A program made the translations under genes and the position numbers. From Patescibacteria group bacterium (GTDB taxonomy: Bacteria; Patescibacteriota; UBA1384; XYA2-FULL-43-10; 1-14-0-10-43-13), in contig JAKJEK010000014.1 of NCBI GenBank assembly GCA_022705465.1, positions 1 through 12,262 of the forward strand: a stretch of 12,262 nucleotides of DNA, given 5' to 3'. Positions 1-7,330 of this stretch are shown piece after piece; position 1 is the first letter of the stretch, and each line of letters begins with the position of its first letter. A model generated the notes under the pieces. That model had not been told where the DNA came from, made no database searches, and saw only the letters and a list, made by a program, of their open reading frames with translations.

Positions 1-651
1 AATTTTTTACGAGGCCGGAAAAAAGAGGTGGTGTCAAAACTCGAAACTGAAATGCGAAATGCGAGCCGGAATAAGGAGTATGAGAAAGCCGCAGTAATCC
101 GAGACCGTTTAAACGCACTAGATCATATTGGCGAAGTGGCGATTGGAATTAAGGATGACTTTACAACACCTGGCAAGCTGGCTTTCAAGCGAATCGAGTG
201 CTACGACATTTCGAACATTAGTGGTGTTTACGCGGTTGGCTCGATGGTGGTGTTTGTTAACGGCGAACCAAGCAAGGAAGATTACCGCAAATTTAAGATT
301 AAAAATCCCGGTGCGGCAGGTGATTTGGAGATGATGAAAGAAGTGCTCGAAAGACGATTCCGTAATAAATGGCCATTACCTGACTTGTTGGTGGTTGATG
401 GCGGGGTAACCCATTTGAATTTGGCGAGAAAAATATTAGAGGATTGTGAAATTGATATTCCTGTGGTATCTATTGCTAAAGGGCAAGAGCGCAAGAAGAA
501 CGAATTTCATTTTTCTAACCACGCCATTGCTTCCTACATACGAAAAAACCGCGAGCTGGAAGTGATTGCTATTAAGTTGCGCGATGAAGCCCATCGCTTT
601 GCAAAAGAGTATTACAAGAAGTTGCATAGCAAGGATATGCTGAGTGATTAA
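1..651 (+). CDS. uvrC: UvrC, excinuclease ABC subunit C, compact form (5' partial)
   Basis: This is the last 216 residues of the nuclease subunit of UvrABC nucleotide excision repair. The frame is open to the window edge; the GTG codons at 28 and 31 are internal. A UVR (UvrB-binding) helical motif covers about residues 10-40. The RNase H-like endonuclease domain follows at about 64-212. Its metal and catalytic residues are present: Asp69 (CYDIS), Asp108 (GDLE), Asp133 (VVDGG) and His198 (DEAHRF). Two parts of a standard UvrC are missing. The roughly 150-residue linker between the UVR motif and the nuclease is cut to about 25 residues, and the protein stops at MLSD, where the C-terminal helix-hairpin-helix pair should begin. 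No reading frame after the stop supplies that domain. The stop lies 18 nt before yvcK, so the two may be co-transcribed. Identity is firm; the activity of so reduced a form is uncertain. Confidence 0.9.
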   Translation, partial: NFLRGRKKEVVSKLETEMRNASRNKEYEKAAVIRDRLNALDHIGEVAIGIKDDFTTPGKLAFKRIECYDISNISGVYAVGSMVVFVNGEPSKEDYRKFKIKNPGAAGDLEMMKEVLERRFRNKWPLPDLLVVDGGVTHLNLARKILEDCEIDIPVVSIAKGQERKKNEFHFSNHAIASYIRKNRELEVIAIKLRDEAHRFAKEYYKKLHSKDMLSD

Positions 652-669
652 TTATCCAGGAACTACAAC

Positions 670-1689
670 ATGCGAGCTTTCATAAAGAATTGGTGGAATG
701 GACTCCGATTTGAGCCGACTGACCCGCGATACAGGGCGGGCGGAGTGGTTCGGATAACGGCGATTGGTGGTGGGACTGGTTTGTCGACCTTGCTTAGGGG
801 CTTAAAAGAATACTCGGACCGGATTACGGCAGTGGTGGCAGTGACGGATGATGGGTCGTCATCGGGGGTGATTCGCAGGGAGTTTGATATATTGCCGCCG
901 GGTGATTTAAGAAAGTGCATTTCGGCTTTAGCCTATGACGAGGAGATGATCTCTAAGCTGCTGGAGTATAGGTTTGAGGGCGGCAACGACTTGTCTGGTC
1001 ATACACTGGGAAACATCTGGATTACCGCGTTATCGAAATACTTTGGTTCATTTGAGCTGGCTATTGAGGTCACAACAGAGCTATTTCAAACGGCTGGCAA
1101 GGTGATGCCCGTAACCCTGGATAAGACCGGATTGGGGGCGATTTACGAAAACGGTAAGAAAGTGATCGGCGAGTCAAGAATTGCCCATCCCCAATGGCGG
1201 ATTAGGGAAGTCTACCTAACTAAGAAAAATGTTGCGGCTTATCAAAGCGCTGTATCGGCAATTAACGAAGCGGATATGATTGTGCTGGGGCCGGGTAGTT
1301 TATATACAAGTGTGATCCCCAACTTGTTAATCCCGGAGATCAGGCGGGCGATAATTGCCAATCAGGAGGCCGTGAAGGTATTTGTGGTTAATTGTTCAAC
1401 TGAAAGAGGTGAAACCGAGAACTATACGATTGAAGACCACATTAGGGCAATTGAGCATCATGCCGGTAAAAGAATGTTTAATTACTGTCTTGTTAATAAT
1501 CGGGTGATAAAGCGTTCACAATCCGAATCAGAGTTGGGCGAGATTAATAACATTACAACAAATGAAACGATGATTAAAAAGTACCGGGTGGTGAGCCGGG
1601 ATGTGGTGAACGAGAGCAATCCTCTTTATCATGATTCAGCAAAGTTGGCAAAATCGTTGATTAACCTATATAATCAAATAAAACGGTAG
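670..1689 (+). CDS. yvcK: YvcK/GlmR family regulator of central carbon and cell-envelope precursor flow
   Basis: This 339-residue protein belongs to the CofD-like YvcK (GlmR) family. In Bacillus and relatives the family binds UDP-sugars such as UDP-GlcNAc and adjusts carbon flow toward wall precursors; mutants fail on gluconeogenic carbon sources. Family motifs seen are GGGTGL at 33-38, TDDGSSSG at 59-66, PPGDLR at 76-81, SGHTLGN at 109-115 and a GPGSLYTS stretch at 207-214. The usual TQPGET motif reads TERGET at 244-249. The length is normal, with a short extra N-terminal stretch before the nucleotide-binding strand at residue 27. The ATG at 670 is preceded by AGGAA at 657-661. In Firmicutes the gene usually sits between rapZ (yvcJ) and whiA; here it lies between uvrC and tpiA, at the head of glycolytic genes. 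That position fits a role in controlling sugar flux (inference). Confidence 0.94.
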   Translation: MRAFIKNWWNGLRFEPTDPRYRAGGVVRITAIGGGTGLSTLLRGLKEYSDRITAVVAVTDDGSSSGVIRREFDILPPGDLRKCISALAYDEEMISKLLEYRFEGGNDLSGHTLGNIWITALSKYFGSFELAIEVTTELFQTAGKVMPVTLDKTGLGAIYENGKKVIGESRIAHPQWRIREVYLTKKNVAAYQSAVSAINEADMIVLGPGSLYTSVIPNLLIPEIRRAIIANQEAVKVFVVNCSTERGETENYTIEDHIRAIEHHAGKRMFNYCLVNNRVIKRSQSESELGEINNITTNETMIKKYRVVSRDVVNESNPLYHDSAKLAKSLINLYNQIKR

Positions 1690-1714
1690 AATGTTAGCAA
1701 ACTGATTGGATGTT

Positions 1715-1730
1715 GCCACCGGATAGTGGC
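1715..1730 (+). other. Small hairpin in the yvcK-tpiA gap
   Basis: GCCAC at 1715-1719 pairs with GTGGC at 1726-1730 around a 6-nt loop. The following bases are T-rich but interrupted, so it could be a weak terminator or an RNA-stability element in the longest gap (77 nt) of the glycolytic cluster. A 5-bp stem is short and may be chance. Confidence 0.25.
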
Positions 1731-1766
1731 TTAGTCTGTTTTGGTGGCCTTGGAAAGCGAGGGAAT

Positions 1767-2507
1767 ATGCGCAGGCCGATTGTTGCAGGCAATTGGAAAA
1801 TGTACACGAGGTCCGCTGATGCCCATATTTTGGCGACAGCGGTCCGCAACAGCGTGATGAATTTGGAAGGGATTGAGGTGATTATCTGTCCGCCGGCTCT
1901 CTGGGTGTCGGAGGTGTTGGCAGTGGTCGGGCGCGGAGGGAAGATCGAACTTGGCGTCCAAAATATGTATTTTGAGGCGGAGGGAGCTTACACTGGTGAA
2001 ATTTCACCTTTGATGGTGAGGGATGTGGCTAAGTATGTTATTATTGGTCATTCAGAGCGCAGAGCATACTTTGGCGAGAACAATCTGGATGTTAATGAAA
2101 AGGTTTTAGCAGCACTGAGGTCTGGATTGGTGCCGATTATCTGCGTGGGTGAACGAAAAAGGGAGGGTTTGCCAAAAGAGCCAAGGTATCAATTAGAAGA
2201 GGCTTTGCATCGGGTGCCTAAGAAGCATTATCGGGATGTGATAGTGGCTTACGAACCTGTATGGGCGATTGGAACAGGAGAAAACGCCGAACCTGAATAT
2301 GTGGCTAAGGTGGTAAGTTACTTAAGAGAAGTTGGTTTAGCAGATACCCCGGTACTATATGGTGGGAGTGTGAATTCAAAGAATGTTGAGGGTTATGCCA
2401 GGCGTCCGGAGATTGACGGTTTGCTTGTTGGTAGCGCCAGTGTCCGTGCGGCGGAGTTTGCAAGCATTTGCCAAACCTGGGCGAAGGAAAAAATATTTAA
2501 AGCATAA
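1767..2507 (+). CDS. tpiA: Triosephosphate isomerase
   Basis: This enzyme interconverts dihydroxyacetone phosphate and glyceraldehyde 3-phosphate in cytosolic glycolysis. The 246-residue length is typical for the family. The catalytic set is complete: Asn9 and Lys11 (AGNWKM), His95 (IGHSERR) and Glu163 (AYEPVWAIGTG). The phosphate-binding loop YGGSV is at 198-202. I chose the ATG at 1767 because AGNWKM begins seven residues in, as in most bacterial enzymes, and GAGGG lies just upstream at 1759-1763. The frame stays open further upstream, to a TTG at 1710, but those 19 codons resemble nothing in the family. gap follows after 33 nt, and yvcK precedes by 77 nt. Its product feeds gap directly, and its substrate comes from the aldolase at 5351. 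Nothing about the enzyme looks unusual. Confidence 0.97.
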   Translation: MRRPIVAGNWKMYTRSADAHILATAVRNSVMNLEGIEVIICPPALWVSEVLAVVGRGGKIELGVQNMYFEAEGAYTGEISPLMVRDVAKYVIIGHSERRAYFGENNLDVNEKVLAALRSGLVPIICVGERKREGLPKEPRYQLEEALHRVPKKHYRDVIVAYEPVWAIGTGENAEPEYVAKVVSYLREVGLADTPVLYGGSVNSKNVEGYARRPEIDGLLVGSASVRAAEFASICQTWAKEKIFKA

Positions 2508-2540
2508 TACAACCAATAAAAATTGAATAATGGAGGGAAG

Positions 2541-3539
2541 ATGAAGATTGCGATTAATGGTTTCGGGCGGATCGGCCGGGCGGCGGCAAAAATAATTCTC
2601 GAGAAGCCAGAGCTAGAGCTGGTGGCAGTGAATGATCTTGGTGACATTAAAACTTTGGCTCACTTGTTTAAGTTCGATAGCGCTTTTGGAATATATCACC
2701 GTCAGGTTGAGGCTAAAGAGAACGGTATTGCTATTGATGGCAAACTGGTCCAGTTCTTTTCGCAAAAGGATCCAGCCCAATTGCCATGGGGCGATCTGGG
2801 GGTGGATGTGGTAATAGAGTCTACCGGAGTGTTTTTGACTCAGGATTCGGCTGCAGCACATCTGAAGGGTGGAGCAAGAAAGGTGGTAATTTCGGCGCCA
2901 GCCAAGGGAGATGATGTACCTACATATGTTATGGGGGTAAATCATCAGGAATACAAGGGGGAAACGGTGGTCTCTAATGCCTCCTGTACAACAAATTGCA
3001 TTGCCCCGATTATGAAAGTGATTCAGGATGCGATGGGAATTCAGAAGTCGTTGATGACAACAATTCATAGCTATACTGCTGATCAGGTGCTGGTAGATGG
3101 TCCACACAAGGATTTGCGTCGGGCCCGGGCAGCAGCATTGAATATTGTGCCAACAACAACGGGTGCCGCTAAGGCAACCGGCAAGGTAATTCCGGCGATC
3201 GAGGGGAAATTTGACGGCTTGTCAATCCGGGTTCCTTCACCGGTAGTATCACTATCCGATATTACGGTGCTGACCGGACGTGTGACTAGCAACGAGGAGA
3301 TAAACAACTTGCTGATCGAGGCTGGCCAGAAGACTTTCCAGGGAATTATCGAAACAAGTGATGCTCCATTAGTTTCGACTGATCTGATTGGCAGCCCTTC
3401 TTCTGCGATTGTTGATTTATCTCTAACTCAAACTATGGATGGGGATTTAGTGAAGGTGGTAGCCTGGTATGACAATGAGTGGGGATACTCAAATAGATTG
3501 GTGGAGATGTCTCAATTGGTGGGAAATTATCGGGGGTAG
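2541..3539 (+). CDS. gap: Glyceraldehyde-3-phosphate dehydrogenase, type I, NAD-dependent
   Basis: This enzyme oxidises glyceraldehyde 3-phosphate to 1,3-bisphosphoglycerate, using phosphate and NAD. The 332 residues carry an N-terminal Rossmann fold (INGFGRIG at 5-12) and the catalytic cysteine loop SNASCTTNC, with Cys149. The base is His176 (HSYTADQ), and WYDNEWGYSNR lies near the C-terminus (309-319). Asp32 at the end of the second strand (VNDLGD) is the usual sign of NAD preference over NADP. The ATG at 2541 puts GFGRIG in the normal place and has GGAGG at 2532-2536; a TTG at 2523 in the same frame would add six atypical residues. pgk starts 8 nt after the stop, so the two are almost certainly translated from one mRNA. 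Together they form the ATP-yielding step pair of glycolysis. Confidence 0.98.
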   Translation: MKIAINGFGRIGRAAAKIILEKPELELVAVNDLGDIKTLAHLFKFDSAFGIYHRQVEAKENGIAIDGKLVQFFSQKDPAQLPWGDLGVDVVIESTGVFLTQDSAAAHLKGGARKVVISAPAKGDDVPTYVMGVNHQEYKGETVVSNASCTTNCIAPIMKVIQDAMGIQKSLMTTIHSYTADQVLVDGPHKDLRRARAAALNIVPTTTGAAKATGKVIPAIEGKFDGLSIRVPSPVVSLSDITVLTGRVTSNEEINNLLIEAGQKTFQGIIETSDAPLVSTDLIGSPSSAIVDLSLTQTMDGDLVKVVAWYDNEWGYSNRLVEMSQLVGNYRG

Positions 3540-3547
3540 ATGATTCA

Positions 3548-4666
3548 ATGAGAACAATTCGGGATGTTGAGATAAAAAATAAACGAGTATTTTTAAGAAC
3601 GGACTATAATGTTCCGTTTGATAAGGGTAGTATTCTGGACAACAGCCGGATTAGGGCCTCTATTCCGACAATTGAGCACTTGATCGAACACCAGAACAAG
3701 ATAATTATCGGTACCCATCTGGGACGACCGATTGGCAAGAGAAGTGAAAGCTCATCAACGGTACCGCTGGCGCAGGAGTTGGCCAGGTTGCTTAAGAGGC
3801 GGGTGTATGCAACTGAGCTGTTGTATGGGCATGAAGTCGAAAAAACGATTGCCCAAATGAAGCCAGGCGAGATATTGATGTTGGGAAATTTGCGGTGGAA
3901 TTTGGGTGAGGAACGCAACGATTCACACTTTGCGAAGGCTCTTGCTGCCCTGACTGAGGTATACGTCAACGATGCATTTGCCGTTTCTCATCGAGCTGCC
4001 GCTTCAATTGTGAAGATTGCTGAATGTTTACCCTCTTACGCCGGGTTGTTACTGGTTAAAGAGGTCAATAACCTCGGGCCGTTATTAGAGCAACCCGGTA
4101 AGCCTGTGGTGCTGATTATTGGAGGTTTGAAGGTAAAAGATAAGGCTGGTGTGATTAAAAACCTTGCCCCAAAGGTAGACAAGATTTTGTTAGGTGGTGT
4201 GGTAGCAAACACGTTTCTTTGTGCTCAAGGCCAGAACATTGGCGATTCGATTTATGATCACGAAATGGTGTCTGCTTGCAAGGTAATGCTTAAGCATTAC
4301 CGATCGCAGCTAGTGTTGCCGATTGACGCGGTGAGATCCCATAAGCCTAGGGGTGGTTTTATGATTTATGATATCGGTCCTAAAACACAGGCCTTGTTTG
4401 CAAGTGAAATCGAGAAGGCTAAAACTATTTTTTGGAATGGTAATTTGGGATACACCGAAGATAAACGTTATCGTGCAGGAACCGCCGCAGTGGCGGATGC
4501 GGTTTCGGAGAATAAGGGGACCAAAATTGTGGCAGGTGGTGATACGGTTGGCTTTATTAATGATCATGGTTTGGGGGAAAACTTTACTTTCTTATCTACT
4601 GGCGGAGGGGCGTCACTGGAGTTTTTGGCCGGTGGGGAAATGCCGGGACTAAAAGTATTGAGCTAA
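3548..4666 (+). CDS. pgk: Phosphoglycerate kinase
   Basis: This enzyme transfers phosphate from 1,3-bisphosphoglycerate to ADP, giving ATP and 3-phosphoglycerate. At 372 residues it is somewhat shorter than the usual 390-400. Family motifs appear in order: RTDYNVP at 17-23 (usually RVDFNVP), THLGRP at 56-61, GNLRW at 113-117, NDAFAVSHR at 141-149, GGLKVKDK at 192-199, FWNGNLG at 295-301, GGDT at 330-333 and TGGGASLEFL at 351-360. Both the substrate (N) and nucleotide (C) domains are therefore whole. Several positions differ from the consensus, for example Leu194 where most have Ala, and Asn298-Leu300 replacing the usual Gly-Pro-Met/Leu. This suggests a diverged lineage rather than a broken gene. 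It starts 8 nt after gap, with the run of Gs at the gap stop codon as a possible ribosome-binding site. Confidence 0.98.
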   Translation: MRTIRDVEIKNKRVFLRTDYNVPFDKGSILDNSRIRASIPTIEHLIEHQNKIIIGTHLGRPIGKRSESSSTVPLAQELARLLKRRVYATELLYGHEVEKTIAQMKPGEILMLGNLRWNLGEERNDSHFAKALAALTEVYVNDAFAVSHRAAASIVKIAECLPSYAGLLLVKEVNNLGPLLEQPGKPVVLIIGGLKVKDKAGVIKNLAPKVDKILLGGVVANTFLCAQGQNIGDSIYDHEMVSACKVMLKHYRSQLVLPIDAVRSHKPRGGFMIYDIGPKTQALFASEIEKAKTIFWNGNLGYTEDKRYRAGTAAVADAVSENKGTKIVAGGDTVGFINDHGLGENFTFLSTGGGASLEFLAGGEMPGLKVLS

Positions 4667-4701
4667 ATAGTTAAGGAGGGGTAGGCACAAGGAATTATAG
4701 C

Positions 4702-5313
4702 ATGAATCGCAAGGCATTTTCTGTATTGGAGCTGTTGGTTGTGGTCGCCATAATTGGGGCGCTTGCTGCTGTCATTCTGGTAAATACGTCAAACGCAAGA
4801 TCTCGGGCAAGAGATGCCAGTCGCACTTCGAGTATTACAGAGATTCAGTCGGCATTGGATTTGTACTACGAAGCCAACAACACGTTCATTGTGTCAACTG
4901 GCGGATGTAATACAGTTCCAAACAATTTATGGTGTAATAGCATACAAGGTCCAAACCAGGCTAGATGGATAAGAAACAATAATTCGACTCAAACTCTGGC
5001 TCATTATCTAGCGAATGATCCCAACGATCCTGCACCGCTATCTAGCATTAGCCCGGCCGGCGGATTATTTGTTTGGTCGCCGGAGGGTGGTGGCGCTTTT
5101 TATTATTTTGGAACCCCAGATTTCTACATGCTGGTTTTTCAATTAGAGAATGCGTCTCATCCGATAAAAGCGAAGAATGGGGTGGTACCTGACGCTGATC
5201 GTGGGGGAACTGTGCGAGTCAACGGAGTCTGTATGTATGACTATTCTCGTTATGTTGGTGACGACAGAGTTGTAATAGTTGGTAAAAATAATAGTAAAAA
5301 CTCATGCAATTAG
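4702..5313 (+). CDS. Type IV prepilin / pseudopilin, four cysteines
   Basis: This 203-residue protein is a class III signal-peptide protein: a short basic leader (MNRKA), then the hydrophobic N-methylated helix FSVLELLVVVAIIGALAAVILV. The prepilin peptidase site would be Ala5-Phe6, with Glu at position +5 of the mature chain. Ala at -1 replaces the usual Gly but is tolerated in known pilins. After the helix comes NARSRARDA and a long coil, then a polar globular domain with Cys69, Cys78, Cys177 and Cys202, enough for two disulfides outside the cell. It could be a pilus subunit or a minor pseudopilin of a secretion or DNA-uptake machine; no assembly ATPase, platform protein or peptidase gene is nearby. 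AAGGA at 4689-4693 serves the ATG. A stronger AAGGAGGGG at 4673-4681 is 20 nt away and too far to help directly. Confidence 0.86.
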   Translation: MNRKAFSVLELLVVVAIIGALAAVILVNTSNARSRARDASRTSSITEIQSALDLYYEANNTFIVSTGGCNTVPNNLWCNSIQGPNQARWIRNNNSTQTLAHYLANDPNDPAPLSSISPAGGLFVWSPEGGGAFYYFGTPDFYMLVFQLENASHPIKAKNGVVPDADRGGTVRVNGVCMYDYSRYVGDDRVVIVGKNNSKNSCN

Positions 5314-5350
5314 ATTAAATAAGAGAGTGTTGAGTTAGATCGGAGAATAT

Positions 5351-6181
5351 ATGTTTATGAATGTTGCCAAAGAGCTACAAGCGGCAAAGTTTGGCGGTTA
5401 TGCGATTGGAGCATTTAATACCAGCAACTTAGAGGTGACGAAAGCGATTTGCCTCGCTGCTAGAGAAATGGATTTCCCGGTAATTATTCAGACAACTCCA
5501 AGCGCTATCAAGTATGCCGGTTTAAAGCAGATCTATGATATTGTTCGCAATGAAATCGAAGAAAGCGGAATTAAGGCAGCAATACATCTTGATCACGGTA
5601 AGGATTGGGACGTTGCAAAGGCGTGTGTTGATATCGGTTATCCTTCGGTAATGATCGATGGCTCGAAGCTGCCATATGATGAGAACGTTGCTCTGACGAA
5701 GAAGGTGGTTGAGTATGCGCATGAGCGAGGAGTGGCGGTGGAGGCAGAGATTGGAGTGTTGGGTGTGGAGGAGGGGGGAGAATCTGGATCGGCAAGGGGC
5801 GATTCTTTTAGCTCACCCGGGCAGACGGCAGAGTTTGTGAAAAAAACCGGTATTGATTCGGTGGCAGTGGCAATTGGTAATGCCCATGGCGCGCCGGCTG
5901 GAGAGAAGTTGGATCTTGGATTGCTTCACCGGATTTCTAAAACGATCGATATTCCACTGGTGATTCATGGATCGTCAGGCCTGGAGGATTCCGATATTAT
6001 CACAGCAATCAGGAGTGGCGTAGCTAAGTTTAACGTTGATACATTAATTCGACGATCGTACCTTGATGGTATTTACAGCGTGCCGAAAGAAGAAAAAGAC
6101 TATCGCAATTTGTTTGAGGCTGCGATGGTTCCAGTGGTTGAGGTGGTGAAGCAGCGAATCAAGTTATTCAGCAACAATTAG
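5351..6181 (+). CDS. fba: Class II fructose-bisphosphate aldolase
   Basis: This zinc-dependent aldolase cleaves fructose 1,6-bisphosphate into the two triose phosphates. At 276 residues it belongs to the short class II group that also contains tagatose-bisphosphate aldolases (GatY/KbaY). The catalytic Asp81 and zinc ligand His82 lie in HLDHG. Further zinc ligands are Glu133 (AEIG), His179 (GNAHG) and His206 (VIHGSSG). The phosphate-binding KFNVDT is at 226-231. The ATG at 5351 has GGAGA at 5342-5346 at a good distance; the ATG two codons later is less well placed. Tagatose bisphosphate cannot be excluded as a substrate from sequence alone. The neighbours tpiA, gap and pgk make the glycolytic reaction much more likely. 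It is separated from pgk by the prepilin gene, and a sugar kinase follows after 43 nt. Confidence 0.93.
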   Translation: MFMNVAKELQAAKFGGYAIGAFNTSNLEVTKAICLAAREMDFPVIIQTTPSAIKYAGLKQIYDIVRNEIEESGIKAAIHLDHGKDWDVAKACVDIGYPSVMIDGSKLPYDENVALTKKVVEYAHERGVAVEAEIGVLGVEEGGESGSARGDSFSSPGQTAEFVKKTGIDSVAVAIGNAHGAPAGEKLDLGLLHRISKTIDIPLVIHGSSGLEDSDIITAIRSGVAKFNVDTLIRRSYLDGIYSVPKEEKDYRNLFEAAMVPVVEVVKQRIKLFSNN

Positions 6182-6224
6182 TTACAAAGTGCGAAAAGTT
6201 AATTGTTATTAAGTATGGATTATA

Positions 6225-7244
6225 ATGAAGTACGATATTGTGACAATAGGCGATGCATCTGAGGATGTGTTTATTAAACCATCAGAAATGAAAGTTGGGA
6301 CAAGCCGAGCCCATTTGAGCGGCAGGGTGGTCAGTTTTGAATTGGGTGAAAAGATACCGATCGATGAGGTTGATTATGATATCGGCGGTTCGGCCTGCAA
6401 TACCTCGGTCGGTTTTTCGAGAATGGGGCTTAAGTCATCGATTGTGACGGTGGTCGGGAAAGATTCGCCGGCAGATAAGGTGTTGCAGAGATTACGGTCT
6501 GAGAAGGTGGATATCAAGAACGTGATAATTAATCCGGAGATGAAGACTAACTTTGCCGTAGTAATTCTAACTGAGGACGGAGAGCGGACAATATTGGTTT
6601 ACCATGGTTTGCGAGATTACCGTGAAGTTAAGCTCAAGAAGACTTTGGAGGCGAAATGGTTTTTCTTGGCTCCTTTGGGCGAGAATGCTGATGAAATTAT
6701 TGATGATCTAGTTTCGGTGGCAGCACGGCAGGGTGCACGCATTGCGTGGAACCCGGGTGCACACCAGATCAAAAATGGCGTCTCCCACTACCGGAATTTA
6801 CTTCGAAATGTTGAAGTGCTGTTTGTGAACAAAGAAGAGGCGATAAAGCTGATTGATTATCCGGTTAGGCCGCAAGAGGAGGAGGTGCTCAAAAAACTTA
6901 ACCAGTTGGGCGCGAAGATTGTGGTGATGACGAACGGTAAAGAGGGTGCGAAGGTTTTCGATGGGAAACGTTTTTATCATATTGGAATATATGATGTGGC
7001 AAAGCGAGTTGATGCAACAGGCGCGGGTGATAGTTTCGCAACTGGTTTTGTATCCAGATTGGTAATATTACCAATAGGGTCAGAAATAACAAAGGAAATT
7101 ATCACTGAAGGTCTGAAATATGGCGTGATCAATTCAGCTGCAGTGGTGTCGAAGATGGGGGCGCAGGCTGGTTTGATGACTCGAGGGCAGATGGAGGCAG
7201 CTGTAGCTGAGGCTTCAGGTTTGATGGTAGATATTTGGGAATGA
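6225..7244 (+). CDS. PfkB/ribokinase-family carbohydrate kinase
   Basis: This 339-residue kinase of the ribokinase (PfkB) fold transfers phosphate from ATP or ADP to a sugar, sugar phosphate or nucleoside. The first family signature is seen at GGSACNTS (54-61) and the second at DATGAGDSFATGFV (263-276), which holds the catalytic base Asp269 and the anion hole. The NxxE metal motif is Asn202-Glu205 (NKEE). The substrate cannot be read from these motifs. Its place right after the aldolase, and after tpiA, gap and pgk, suggests that it makes fructose 1,6-bisphosphate from fructose 6-phosphate, since many CPR genomes lack classical PfkA. A ribose-phosphate or nucleoside kinase is the main alternative. 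The start ATG at 6225 has only a weak GGA upstream, so translation may depend on the preceding gene. No terminator is seen after it. Confidence 0.92.
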   Translation: MKYDIVTIGDASEDVFIKPSEMKVGTSRAHLSGRVVSFELGEKIPIDEVDYDIGGSACNTSVGFSRMGLKSSIVTVVGKDSPADKVLQRLRSEKVDIKNVIINPEMKTNFAVVILTEDGERTILVYHGLRDYREVKLKKTLEAKWFFLAPLGENADEIIDDLVSVAARQGARIAWNPGAHQIKNGVSHYRNLLRNVEVLFVNKEEAIKLIDYPVRPQEEEVLKKLNQLGAKIVVMTNGKEGAKVFDGKRFYHIGIYDVAKRVDATGAGDSFATGFVSRLVILPIGSEITKEIITEGLKYGVINSAAVVSKMGAQAGLMTRGQMEAAVAEASGLMVDIWE

Positions 7245-7275
7245 TGCGGTAATTATTTAGCAGGATGCCGGTCAA

Positions 7276-7304
7276 TTTACAAGTTGGCCGTTTTTTGTTA
7301 TATT
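7276..7304 (+). promoter_or_regulatory. Sigma-70-type promoter for the carrier-protein gene
   Basis: A -35 box TTTACA at 7276-7281 and a -10 box TATATT at 7299-7304 are separated by exactly 17 bp. Each differs from consensus at one or two positions. Transcription would begin near 7311, leaving a leader of about 20 nt before the ATG at 7331. Confidence 0.72.
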
Positions 7305-7316
7305 ATCGATTGCCAG

Positions 7317-7323
7317 AAGGAGG
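7317..7323 (+). promoter_or_regulatory. Perfect Shine-Dalgarno that fixes the carrier-protein start
   Basis: AAGGAGG at 7317-7323 lies 7 nt before the ATG at 7331. It is the strongest ribosome-binding site in the window. It decides against the upstream in-frame ATG at 7265, which lies ahead of the promoter. Confidence 0.85.
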
Positions 7324-7330
7324 ATCATCC

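Noticed and set aside
1710..1766. Upstream in-frame TTG start for tpiA
   Set aside because: The 19 extra residues do not match the family, and the ATG at 1767 has a nearby GAGGG.
2613..3107. Open frame of 164 codons on the - strand inside gap
   Set aside because: It lies opposite a strongly conserved gap gene, has no ribosome-binding site and its protein resembles nothing.
6221..6226. Perfect TATAAT just before the PfkB kinase ATG
   Set aside because: No -35 box at a workable distance, and a start there would fall inside the coding region. It is probably chance in an AT-rich gap.
7265..7330. Upstream ATG start for the carrier protein
   Set aside because: It lies before the predicted promoter boxes, so it would not be in the mRNA; the perfect Shine-Dalgarno serves 7331.
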